From positions 179,602 through 243,601 of the forward strand of contig DYJA01000001.1 of NCBI GenBank assembly GCA_020723345.1: 64,000 nucleotides of DNA, in the 5' to 3' direction. Made by a program: the position numbers and the translations under genes. Below the pieces are notes generated by a model. It was not told the origin of the DNA. It did no database searches and saw only the letters and a list, made by a program, of their open reading frames with translations. Shown here one piece after another: positions 52,771 through 59,998 of this stretch (positions are counted from its first letter, which is position 1; every line of letters begins with the position of its first letter). Source of the stretch: Candidatus Aquidulcis sp. (GTDB taxonomy: Bacteria > Chloroflexota > Anaerolineae > UBA4142).

Positions 52771-52774
52771 CGCT

Positions 52775-53728
52775 ATGGCTTCAAAGAAGAAGGACATCAG
52801 AGAAAGATTTGTTGCCAAGATTCGGCCATTCAAGCGGATTGAACCGGTTCCGAAGTTGTCCAGTGTCTACACCACATTCAACGAAATACTTTTGGATCTT
52901 CGGTATTCTGGACTGATGAGAAGAAATTATTATTGGTTCTTCATGGACACTCATCGTCTTAATGAATGGCGCGGCAAACAGAGATTTGTCGAGTGTTTCA
53001 TTTGCGGTGACGAAAATACGGTTGTGTTTGTTCCCGATGAAAAAATCTTTGAATGGTATGCTGGTGTTGAGCCCAATCGCAAAGGTCATATTTTTCTGAA
53101 AATTGTCCCCGAAAATGACCGGCTGATCATGAAAGTTGGTTATGAACATCCTGATATTGATGCTCAAGAGTACCTCAACCGGTTCGATTTGATTTCGCCG
53201 CTGATCCCGAAGCCGCTGCCTCGAATGTCGGATTCGCCTGCTATTTCGCAAACGATTTTCGAGGAAACCAAATCAGCAATCATGGTAGATTGTCGCTTGC
53301 AAGGCGATTCGTTGCATGATCGAGTTGTTGATATGATCGCGCAGATCGGAGAATGGTCGGGCTTTGAAGCAAAAAAGTCGTATACTGTCGAACCAAAATC
53401 GCCGTATGCCATTGACGTGGTTTGGATGGAAGGCGACGAATTGGCTCTTGCTGTGGAAGTTCATGTTGGCGGAAATGAGACTGAGGCCAAAGACAGACTT
53501 CGCCAAGCATTGCGATTTGGATGCCGTAAGGTCATCATTGTGTCGGTTCCGAATGCAGTGGGCAGAGTGCGAAGCGTGAGTCATTTTGAAGCCGATTTAA
53601 AGAACTGGCTAGAGATTTGGAGCGTCGCGCGAGTGTACAAAATGTTCATGAGCGGATATCAATTCTATGAAGAATTTCGTCCGTTTCGCAAGAGACAGCG
53701 ATCAGATGATATTGCAGAATATTTGTAG
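52775..53728 (+). CDS. Second two-domain restriction-endonuclease-like protein
   Basis: 317 residues, sharing layout with the protein at 51530. The N-terminal domain contains VECFICGDENTVVFVP, GHIFLKIVPEND and DAQEYLNRF (compare DVTEYLNRY). The C-terminal domain has a PD-(D/E)XK-like core: YAIDVVWMEG followed by LALAVEVHVGGNETEAKDRL and CRKVIIVS. The ExK lysine is replaced (EVHV), so this may be a DNA-binding or inactive form. GGGGAGG precedes the ATG. Composition is AT-rich relative to the genome. Confidence 0.65.
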   Translation: MASKKKDIRERFVAKIRPFKRIEPVPKLSSVYTTFNEILLDLRYSGLMRRNYYWFFMDTHRLNEWRGKQRFVECFICGDENTVVFVPDEKIFEWYAGVEPNRKGHIFLKIVPENDRLIMKVGYEHPDIDAQEYLNRFDLISPLIPKPLPRMSDSPAISQTIFEETKSAIMVDCRLQGDSLHDRVVDMIAQIGEWSGFEAKKSYTVEPKSPYAIDVVWMEGDELALAVEVHVGGNETEAKDRLRQALRFGCRKVIIVSVPNAVGRVRSVSHFEADLKNWLEIWSVARVYKMFMSGYQFYEEFRPFRKRQRSDDIAEYL

Positions 53729-53775
53729 GTATTCATTCCGCTTCAACAATAGTGCCAACCTAACCACCCGTCGCC

Positions 53776-53812
53776 GTTTACTGTTGACTGTCGACTGTCT
53801 ACTGATCTCGAC
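53776..53812. repeat. 7-base array of GACTGT-type units
   Basis: GTTTACT/GTTGACT/GTCGACT/GTCTACT repeats with a strict 7-base step. A related CAGTGAG array lies at 57064. Confidence 0.65.
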
Positions 53813-53818
53813 CCGCCA

Positions 53819-53847
53819 TTTACTTTTTCCACTTTCCTCGGTATAAT
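53819..53847 (+). promoter_or_regulatory. Promoter of the acyltransferase gene
   Basis: TTTACT (53819-53824), 17 bases, TATAAT (53842-53847), about 42 bases before the ATG at 53890. Confidence 0.6.
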
Positions 53848-53889
53848 TGGCATCATTCGCACTCAATCGCAATTCATCCACGGAGAACT

Positions 53890-54609
53890 ATGTCCGACAT
53901 CTCGTTGCGCCACCGCGTCTATATTGAATGCGTGGCGAATTCTTTGAGCGTCTATTATAAACTCTATCACCATTTGCGGATCGAAGGCGCGGAGCACATT
54001 CGCGCGCAGGGACCGCTCTTTGTTACGATCAATCATATCAGCATCCTCGAACCGTTCGCGCTTGGGATCGCGCTGGTCAAGCGCGGCGTCTATCCGGATA
54101 CGCACTTTCGGACGGTATCGAAAAAAGAATTGTTTCAATTTCCGCTGCTCGCCGCGTTCCTCGCCAGCATCGGTATGTTTCCAATCGACCGCGAGCGTTT
54201 TGATATGACCGCGATGCGGACGCTGCTCAACGTTTTGCGCGAAAACAAAATCATCGCGATTGCGCCGGAAGGGACGCGCAGTCCGACCGGACGATTGCAA
54301 GCGTTTCAGCCCGTCGTCGCCAAAATCGCGATCACACGCCGCGTGCCGATTCTGCCGGTCGGCGCGAGCGGCAGCGAACAAGCGATGCCGATTGGCGCGA
54401 AATTTCCGCACCCCGCGCCGATCACCGTTCGCTTTGGTCCGATTTTTGAATTGTCTGAATTTTACAATGTCGAGTTGACCGACGAAGTCGCCGACCGCGC
54501 GTCCTGGGTGATGCGCGCGCACGTCGCCGAACTGCTGCCCGAATGGATGCGCCAAGTACCGCCGCCATCGGGACGGATCGGAGAAAGAAGGCAGAAGGAT
54601 GAGGGATGA
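53890..54609 (+). CDS. plsC: PlsC-type 1-acylglycerol-3-phosphate acyltransferase
   Basis: 239 residues of the LPLAT family. Block I is NHISILEP (H-x4-E instead of the usual H-x4-D), block II contains FRTVSKKELF, block III is APEGTRSPTGRL and block IV IPILPVGASG. It should transfer a second acyl chain to lysophosphatidic acid in phospholipid synthesis. The Asp-to-Glu change in block I is unusual and may affect specificity. The C-terminus runs into a 7-base repeat array, which encodes the last residues. Confidence 0.87.
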   Translation: MSDISLRHRVYIECVANSLSVYYKLYHHLRIEGAEHIRAQGPLFVTINHISILEPFALGIALVKRGVYPDTHFRTVSKKELFQFPLLAAFLASIGMFPIDRERFDMTAMRTLLNVLRENKIIAIAPEGTRSPTGRLQAFQPVVAKIAITRRVPILPVGASGSEQAMPIGAKFPHPAPITVRFGPIFELSEFYNVELTDEVADRASWVMRAHVAELLPEWMRQVPPPSGRIGERRQKDEG

Positions 54610-54795
54610 AGGATGACTGTCGTTGCGAGCGTGGTCTGCGAAGCAAGCTCCTACTCGCGAATTGGGGATTGCTTGCTTCGACTTCGCTCAGCATCGCATC
54701 CTTCGACTCGGCGACAAAAATCGTCGCTCCGCTCAGGATGCTCCTCGCAATGACAATGGTGCCTTCATCCTTCCGTCTTCATCCTTCATCCTTTA
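54585..54795. repeat. Composite: GGATGAA foldback enclosing a TGTCGTTGCGAG element
   Basis: Outer arms are 7-base arrays (GGATGAG/GGATGAA/GGATGA at the left, TTCATCC/TTCCGTC/TTCATCC/TTCATCC at the right). Inside, TGTCGTTGCGAG at the left and CTCGCAATGACA at the right bracket CCTTCGACT and CGCTCAGGATGC, the core also seen at 2564. The plsC stop codon lies in the left arm. Confidence 0.75.
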
Positions 54796-54827
54796 ATTCG
54801 CCGCACTGCGGCTAGAAAGGGCGAATC

Positions 54828-55844
54828 ATGCAATTTCTCTCGCCCGATATGTTGTGGTTGTTGCTGCTCATCCCCGCGCTCGTCGGGGCGTACATACTCG
54901 CGCAACGCCGCCGCGCGCGCTACGCGCTTCGCTATTCCAGCATCTCCATTTTTAGAGAAGCGCTCGGCAAGCGACCTGGGTTGCGGCGGCACATTCCTCC
55001 GCTGTTCTTCCTCTGCGGCATCGGGCTGATGCTTTTTGCCGCCGCGCGTCCGTACGGCGTCGTGACATTGCCGAAACAACAAGCGACCGTCATCCTCTCG
55101 ATTGACGTGTCGGGCAGTATGCGCGCGAACGACATGAAACCGACGCGCCTCCAAGCCGCCAAAACCGCCGCGCTCGCGTTCGTCGCGCTGCAAGACGCGC
55201 AGACGCGCATCGGCGTCGTCGCGTTTTCGTGGAACGCCAACATCGTCCAAGCGCCGACGACGGATCGCGAATTGGTGCGCGCGGCGATCAATCGCCTGAC
55301 GAATCTGCAAAGCACCGCGATTGGCAGCGGCATCCTCGTTTCGCTCGACGCGATCTTTGAAAAGCCGAGCGCGAGTACGTCCTCGCCGCGCCTCGGCGAT
55401 CCGCTCACCGCGCCGACGCCGACGCCGACGCCGGTGCCGCGCGGCAACTTTACGCCCGCGACGGTCATTCTGCTTTCGGATGGACAAAACCGGACGGGAC
55501 CTTCGCCGATCACCTCCGCGCAGACCGCCGCCGATCGCGGCGTCCGCGTTTTTACGATCGGGATCGGCACGCCGCAAGGCACGACCATCGAAGGCGGCGG
55601 CGGCTTTGGTTTCCGCGCGGTGTTGGACGAAGAGACGCTCAGACGCGTCGCGGCGATCACGGACGCGAAATATTTTCACGCGTCGGACGAGACCGCGCTG
55701 CTGACGATTTATCAGAATCTTGCCAAAGGCGTCGTCGTCACGCAAGAAAAAGAAGAAAGCACGGTGATCTTCACCGGAGTCGCGATGTTGTTTCTGCTGT
55801 TCGGCGGCGCGCTCTCGCTCTTCTGGTTCAACCGACTGCCATAA
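54828..55844 (+). CDS. BatA-like membrane protein with VWA domain
   Basis: 338 residues: two N-terminal membrane helices (about 8-26 and 58-76) with the typical basic segment between them, a VWA domain (about 88-290) with the MIDAS DVSGSM, a TAIGSGI threonine and LLSDGQN, and a C-terminal membrane helix (about 312-332). The layout matches BatA/YfbK-type proteins, which work with MoxR ATPases; no MoxR gene is in view. A Thr-Pro insert (about 190-204) interrupts the VWA domain. Confidence 0.88.
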   Translation: MQFLSPDMLWLLLLIPALVGAYILAQRRRARYALRYSSISIFREALGKRPGLRRHIPPLFFLCGIGLMLFAAARPYGVVTLPKQQATVILSIDVSGSMRANDMKPTRLQAAKTAALAFVALQDAQTRIGVVAFSWNANIVQAPTTDRELVRAAINRLTNLQSTAIGSGILVSLDAIFEKPSASTSSPRLGDPLTAPTPTPTPVPRGNFTPATVILLSDGQNRTGPSPITSAQTAADRGVRVFTIGIGTPQGTTIEGGGGFGFRAVLDEETLRRVAAITDAKYFHASDETALLTIYQNLAKGVVVTQEKEESTVIFTGVAMLFLLFGGALSLFWFNRLP

Positions 55845-55850
55845 AGGATG

Positions 55851-55929
55851 ACAACGGACGGAATTGGATTTAGCGGACGGACACGTACGCGATGAGGTTT
55901 GTCCGTTTAATCCGATTCTGTCCGTTGTT
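55851..55929. repeat. ACAACGGACA foldback element, copy 2
   Basis: ACAACGGACGGAATTGGATT at the left; GTCCGTTTAATCCGATTCTG and TCCGTTGT at the right. It pairs with itself and matches the copy at 34605. Confidence 0.7.
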
Positions 55930-55934
55930 ATCTT

Positions 55935-55963
55935 TTGCGTCGCACGCGCGGTTGTGCTACAAT
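55935..55963 (+). promoter_or_regulatory. Promoter of the methyltransferase gene, leaderless
   Basis: TTGCGT (55935-55940), 17 bases, TACAAT (55958-55963). Transcription should begin near 55970, at the GTG codon at 55971. Confidence 0.65.
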
Positions 55964-55970
55964 GCGCGGC

Positions 55971-56858
55971 GTGGAACTCGACAAGATCTATTGCGCCGAT
56001 TGCCGCGCGATGCGCGAGGTGGACGACGACTCGGTGCAACTCATCGTCACGTCGCCGCCGTACAACGTCGGCAAAGAGTACACGCAGCATCGCGACGCGA
56101 TGGAATTGCGCGAGTATCTGGCGTTCCTCAAACAAGTGTGGCAGGAATGTACGCGCGTGTTGTGTCGCGGCGGGCGACTCGCGGTCAACATCGCGAACAC
56201 AGGGCGCAAACCGTACGTGCCGCTGAGCGCGTACATCGCGGAGCAACTGTTCGATCTCGGTTTGCTGATGCGCGGCGAAATTATCTGGGACAAGGGACCG
56301 AGCGTCGGCATTTCGACCGCGTGGGGCAGTTTTGCGCGCGCGTCCAATCCGACGCTGCGCGACGTTCACGAGTACATTCTCATTTTTTGCAAAGAGTCGT
56401 ACAAGTTGGAGCAGACGCACGGCAAAGAAAGCGGCATCGCGAATTTGGAATTTGTCGAGTGGACGAAAAGCGTGTGGCATCAGCCCGAAGATCAAATTAC
56501 CGATGCGGGCAAAACGATGTGGCGCTTCGATACGCTCAGCAAAAAGCGTGACCGCAACGCGCCCGATCATCCCGCGCCGTTTCCAATCGATCTGCCGATG
56601 CGGTTGATGCTGATCTACACCAACATCGGCGACATCGTCCTCGATCCGTTTATGGGCAGCGGTACGACCGCGCTCGCCGCGAAGTTGACGCATCGGCATT
56701 TCATCGGCTACGAAATTTCGCAAAAGTACTGCCAAATCGCGGAAGAACGATTGCAAAAATTTGTCCCCGGCGAACGATTGGTGCCGCCACCCAAACTGAA
56801 AAAGACGAGAGTCAAAAAATCGCGTCGCGCGGCTGGAGAAGAATCGCCGACGCGTTGA
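55971..56858 (+). CDS. DNA methyltransferase, SPPY type (N4-cytosine or N6-adenine)
   Basis: 295 residues from GTG at 55971. The in-frame ATG at 55962 overlaps the -10 box (55958-55963) and would precede the transcription start, so GTG is preferred. The catalytic motif TSPPYNVG is at residues 27-34 and the SAM-binding motif DPFMGSGTT near residue 225, the beta-class order. SPPY is most common in N4-cytosine enzymes, but N6-adenine is not excluded. A basic tail (KKTRVKKSRR) ends the protein. No restriction enzyme gene is adjacent, so it seems an orphan regulatory methylase. Confidence 0.88.
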   Translation: MELDKIYCADCRAMREVDDDSVQLIVTSPPYNVGKEYTQHRDAMELREYLAFLKQVWQECTRVLCRGGRLAVNIANTGRKPYVPLSAYIAEQLFDLGLLMRGEIIWDKGPSVGISTAWGSFARASNPTLRDVHEYILIFCKESYKLEQTHGKESGIANLEFVEWTKSVWHQPEDQITDAGKTMWRFDTLSKKRDRNAPDHPAPFPIDLPMRLMLIYTNIGDIVLDPFMGSGTTALAAKLTHRHFIGYEISQKYCQIAEERLQKFVPGERLVPPPKLKKTRVKKSRRAAGEESPTR

Positions 56859-56882
56859 ATCGAAATTTGCGATTGCATCGTC

Positions 56883-56911
56883 TGTCATTTCGAGCGAAGC
56901 GAGAAATGACA
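56883..56911. repeat. Short TGTCATTTC palindrome
   Basis: TGTCATTTCGAGCGAAGCGA continues to GAAATGACA as a perfect-ended palindrome, a reduced form of the element at 2564. Confidence 0.7.
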
Positions 56912-56947
56912 TTGCCCGCTTGTGGGATAAGCACGCGAAATTTGTAT

Positions 56948-56975
56948 TTGCCAACAAAAGAATTTGTGGTATAAT
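56948..56975 (+). promoter_or_regulatory. Promoter of tRNA-Val
   Basis: TTGCCA (56948-56953), 16 bases, TATAAT (56970-56975), 12 bases before the tRNA. Confidence 0.75.
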
Positions 56976-56986
56976 AGCAATCGAAC

Positions 56987-57061
56987 GGGCGGTTAGCTCA
57001 GATTGGTTAGAGCGCAGCGTTGACATCGCTGAGGCCATAGGTTCAACTCCTATACCGCCCA
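56987..57061 (+). tRNA. tRNA-Val(GAC)
   Basis: 75 bases. The acceptor stem GGGCGGT pairs with ACCGCCC, the anticodon stem CAGCG with CGCTG around the loop TTGACAT (anticodon GAC), and the T arm contains GGTTCAACTCC. The 3' CCA is not encoded. Confidence 0.93.
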
Positions 57062-57063
57062 CA

Positions 57064-57105
57064 CGGTCAGTGAGCAGTGAGCAGTAAATAGTGAACAGTG
57101 GCTGA
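57064..57105. repeat. 7-base array of CAGTGAG units
   Basis: CAGTGAG/CAGTGAG/CAGTAAA/TAGTGAA/CAGTGGC directly after the tRNA, before the T-box leader. Confidence 0.7.
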
Positions 57106-57320
57106 GACCAAGACGAGTAGTCGATCCGATTGTGCCAGGGAGATCGCGCCGCGACTGCAAGCGCGATTCACACACCGTCGACGAAAACCACTTGCGAGCC
57201 AAACGGCGCCACCGTTATCGGCAATTGAGTGTGCAACGCCCAAGGATGCGCGTGTGCAAAACTGGGTGGAACCACGGGAGAACTCTCTCGTCCCAAGCGG
57301 ACGCGAGAGTTTTTTATTTT
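57106..57320 (+). promoter_or_regulatory. T-box riboswitch of lysC, probably threonine-specific
   Basis: The conserved T-box core TGGGTGGAACCACGGG (57263-57278) is followed by CTCGTCCCA, whose CCCA can pair with the first TGGG to form the antiterminator; the terminator at 57281 is the alternative. The UGGA bulge would bind a tRNA ending UCCA. Upstream, the stem I region (CCAGGGAGATCGCG..) leads to GAAAACCAC, where ACC (57187-57189) followed by A is the best specifier codon, i.e. threonine. That fits feedback on the aspartate pathway. The specifier assignment is by eye. Confidence 0.85.
57281..57317 (+). terminator. Intrinsic terminator of the T-box leader
   Basis: AACTCTC..CG pairs with CG..GAGAGTT, followed by TTTTATTTT. 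Confidence 0.85.
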
Positions 57321-57350
57321 GTAGGACAAGTTTCCAGAACTTGTCCTGCC
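57321..57350. repeat. GTAG-type palindromic mini-element
   Basis: GTAGGACAAGTT and AACTTGTCCTGCC pair around TCCAG, between the T-box terminator and the lysC ribosome site (GAGGAGG). Confidence 0.65.
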
Positions 57351-57360
57351 GAGGAGGACT

Positions 57361-58764
57361 ATGCGCCTTGTAATGAAATTCGGCGGCACATCCGTCAGCG
57401 GCGGACCGCGCATCCAAAATGTCGCCGACCTGGTTTGTGGCTACGCCAAACAAGGACACGCGATCGTCACCGTCACCAGCGCGATGAGCGGCGTCACCGA
57501 CACGCTCATTCGCGCGGCGCGGCGCGCGGCGGCGGGTGACGACGCGCCGTACCTCGCCGCGCACGAAACATTGACCGAGCAGCATTTCGCCGCGCTCGAT
57601 CACATCATCGGCGACGCAGCGACACGTGAGATCGCGCACAAGCACGTCACGCGCTTGCTCGACGATTTTGCGAACTTGTGTCAAAGCATTCACGTTCTCG
57701 GCGAAGTGACGCCGCGCGCACTCGACGCGGTCGCCTCGCTCGGCGAACGGCTGATTCTGCCGATTCTCGCGCAAGCGCTGCGCGAACGCGGCGCGGCGAC
57801 CGAAGCGATTGAAGCGACCGAACTGATCATCACCGACGACAATTTCACGCAAGCCAGTCCGGTGATGGACGCGACGCGCAACAAGGCGCGCGCGCGTTTG
57901 ATGCCGCTCTTGCAGCAAGGCGTCTTGCCGGTCACGACCGGCTTTCTCGGCGCGACGCGCGCGGGCATTGTCACGACGCTCGGACGCGGCGGCAGCGATT
58001 ACACCGCGACGATTCTCGGCAACGCGCTCGACGCGGACGAAGTATGGATTTGGACGGATGTCGACGGCGTGATGACTGCCGACCCGCGCATCGTGCCAGA
58101 CGCGCAGACACTCGCGGAAATTTCGTACGGCGAAGCGGCGGAACTGTCGTACTTTGGCGCGAAGGTGATTCATCCCAAGACGATTTCACCCGCCGCCGAA
58201 CGCGATACGCCGATTCGCATTTTGAACACGTTCAACCCGACGCACCCCGGCACGCGCATCGTCCGCGCGCCGCGCGCGAACGGGCGCACCGTCAAAGCGA
58301 TCACAGTGATCCGCAACCTGGGACAGATCACCGTCGAGGGACGCGGGATGCAGGGGATGCCGGGCGTCGCGGCGCGCGTCTTTTCGACCGTCGCGCGCGA
58401 AGCGATCAACGTCCTGATGATTTCGCAATCGTCGTCGGAACAAAATATTTGCTTCATCGTCGAAAGCGCGCAAGCGCAGCGCGCCATCGACGCGCTCGAA
58501 AAAGAATTCGAACTCGACCGGCTGCGCGGCAACATCGACCGCATCTCGGCGCAAGACAAGATCGTCATTCTCGCCGTCGTCGGCGAAGGCATGAAGGGCA
58601 CGCCCGGTATCGCCGCCAAAGTTTTCGGCGCGTTGGCGGAACGCCGGATCAACGTGATTTCCATCGCGCAAGGTTCGTCGGAGTACAACTTGTCGCTCGT
58701 CGTGGACGAGAAGGACGCGGACGAAGCGATGCGCGCGGTTCACAAAAATTTCTTGGTTGGTTAG
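57361..58764 (+). CDS. lysC: Aspartokinase with two ACT domains
   Basis: 467 residues. The kinase part opens with VMKFGGTSV and includes TTLGRGGSDYTA and WTDVDGVMTADPR; two ACT domains (about 315-385 and 395-465) have VEGRGMQGMPGVAARVF and VVGEGMKGTPGIAAKVF, each the typical allosteric fold. It phosphorylates aspartate, the first step to Lys, Met, Thr and Ile. Expression is under the T-box. The last codons (LVG-stop) are the first units of a TTGGTTG foldback array. Confidence 0.95.
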   Translation: MRLVMKFGGTSVSGGPRIQNVADLVCGYAKQGHAIVTVTSAMSGVTDTLIRAARRAAAGDDAPYLAAHETLTEQHFAALDHIIGDAATREIAHKHVTRLLDDFANLCQSIHVLGEVTPRALDAVASLGERLILPILAQALRERGAATEAIEATELIITDDNFTQASPVMDATRNKARARLMPLLQQGVLPVTTGFLGATRAGIVTTLGRGGSDYTATILGNALDADEVWIWTDVDGVMTADPRIVPDAQTLAEISYGEAAELSYFGAKVIHPKTISPAAERDTPIRILNTFNPTHPGTRIVRAPRANGRTVKAITVIRNLGQITVEGRGMQGMPGVAARVFSTVAREAINVLMISQSSSEQNICFIVESAQAQRAIDALEKEFELDRLRGNIDRISAQDKIVILAVVGEGMKGTPGIAAKVFGALAERRINVISIAQGSSEYNLSLVVDEKDADEAMRAVHKNFLVG

Positions 58765-58851
58765 TTCGTTTGGTGGTTGGTTAGTTTGCTCGTTGGATGC
58801 GTCGAACTAACCAGCCAACAAACCAACCAACGAACTAACCAACAAACGAGG
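58753..58851. repeat. TTGGTTGGTTAG foldback array between lysC and asd
   Basis: Units of GGTTGGTTAGTT/CGTTTGG on the left are answered by CCAACAAACCAACCAACGAAC on the right around GGATGCGTCG, so about 95 bases fold on themselves. The lysC stop codon is inside the left arm, the asd ribosome site at the right edge. Confidence 0.75.
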
Positions 58852-58856
58852 TCGCC

Positions 58857-59903
58857 ATGAAAAAATTACCTGTCGCCATTTTAGGCGCAACCGGTTTGGT
58901 CGGACAACGCTTGGCGCAATTGCTCGCGGCGCATCCGTGGTTCGAAATCCGCGCGCTTGCCGCGAGCGATAATTCCGTCGGCAAAAAATATGCGGACGCG
59001 GCGAAGTGGAAATTGCCGCGCGATATTCCCGATGTGGCACGCGAACTGATCGTGCAGCCGTGCGAGCCGGGGATGGATGTCGCGCTCGTTTTCTCCGCGC
59101 TGCCGAGCGATGTCGCCGGTCCGATTGAAGAAAATTTCGCGGCGCGCGGCTATCTCATTTCGAGCAACGCGTCGAATCACCGGATGGACGCGGACGTGCC
59201 GCTCGTCATCGCCGAAGTGAATCCCGATCACCTCGATCTGGTGCGCGTGCAGCGCGCGCGGCGCAAATCGAATGGCGCGATTGTGTGCAACGCGAATTGC
59301 TCGACGATCCATTTGACGCTCGCGCTCAAACCGCTGGCGGACGCGTTCGGCTTGAAGCGCGTGATCGTGACGACGATGCAGGCGTTGAGCGGCGCAGGTT
59401 ATCCCGGCGTCGCGTCGCTCGACATCTTGGATAATGTGATTCCGTACATCGGCGGCGAAGAACCGAAATTGGAAACCGAGCCGCTGAAGATTCTCGGCAC
59501 ACTGAAAAATGATCGCGTGTCAAATGCGGAGATGCGGATCAGCGCCGCGTGCAATCGCGTGGCAACCTGGGACGGACATCTTGAAACCGTTTCCGTGGAA
59601 TTTATCCAAAAACCGAATATTGACCAATTGCGCCGCGTTATGATACAATTCAAAAGCGAACCGCAGTCCTTGCAACTGCCCAGCGCGCCCGCGCACCCGA
59701 TTGTCGTGCGCGACGAGCCGGATCGACCGCAGCCGCGTTTAGATCGCGATGCCGAAGGCGGGATGGCGTCAGTCGTCGGACGCGTGCGCGAGTGCAACGT
59801 GTTGGATTTCAAATTTGTTGTGCTGGGACACAACACGCTGCGTGGCGCGGCGGGCGGCACGTTGTTGAATGCGGAGTTGTTGGTCGCGAAAAAGTTCATT
59901 TAG
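58857..59903 (+). CDS. asd: Aspartate-semialdehyde dehydrogenase
   Basis: 348 residues. The N-terminal LGATGLVGQRL is the NADP-binding loop, the active-site cysteine lies in NANCSTIHLTLALKPL, and GAGYPGVASLDI..NVIPYIGGEE plus the final HNTLRGAAGGTLLNAE are typical of the archaeal/fungal-like ASADH subgroup. It reduces aspartyl phosphate. It follows lysC by 92 bases and is presumably in the T-box-controlled transcript. Confidence 0.94.
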   Translation: MKKLPVAILGATGLVGQRLAQLLAAHPWFEIRALAASDNSVGKKYADAAKWKLPRDIPDVARELIVQPCEPGMDVALVFSALPSDVAGPIEENFAARGYLISSNASNHRMDADVPLVIAEVNPDHLDLVRVQRARRKSNGAIVCNANCSTIHLTLALKPLADAFGLKRVIVTTMQALSGAGYPGVASLDILDNVIPYIGGEEPKLETEPLKILGTLKNDRVSNAEMRISAACNRVATWDGHLETVSVEFIQKPNIDQLRRVMIQFKSEPQSLQLPSAPAHPIVVRDEPDRPQPRLDRDAEGGMASVVGRVRECNVLDFKFVVLGHNTLRGAAGGTLLNAELLVAKKFI

Positions 59904-59987
59904 ATGTTGGAAGTTGGAAATTGGAAGTTAGATGGATTTCAGAGAAGGCATCTAATTTCCGATCTCTAACTTCCAACCTCCAGACCG
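59904..59987. repeat. Foldback of 7-base TTGGAAG units
   Basis: TTGGAAG/TTGGAAA/TTGGAAG/TTAGATG on the left and CTAATTT/CCGATCT/CTAACTT/CCAACCT on the right pair with each other. Confidence 0.75.
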
Positions 59988-59998
59988 AAAGGAGTTTG

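Noticed and set aside
54786-57062. A 758-codon open frame on the - strand
   Set aside because: It lies across the VWA and methyltransferase genes and the tRNA; its residues are Arg/Ala-rich without motifs, as expected for antisense frames of GCG-rich genes.
56862-57062. An integrated element at tRNA-Val
   Set aside because: No integrase, no repeated tRNA 3' end and no change of gene content at the tRNA were seen; the downstream genes are core metabolism.
53776-57105. Short repeats taken at first for a CRISPR array
   Set aside because: Units are 7 bases and degenerate, with no spacers or cas genes.
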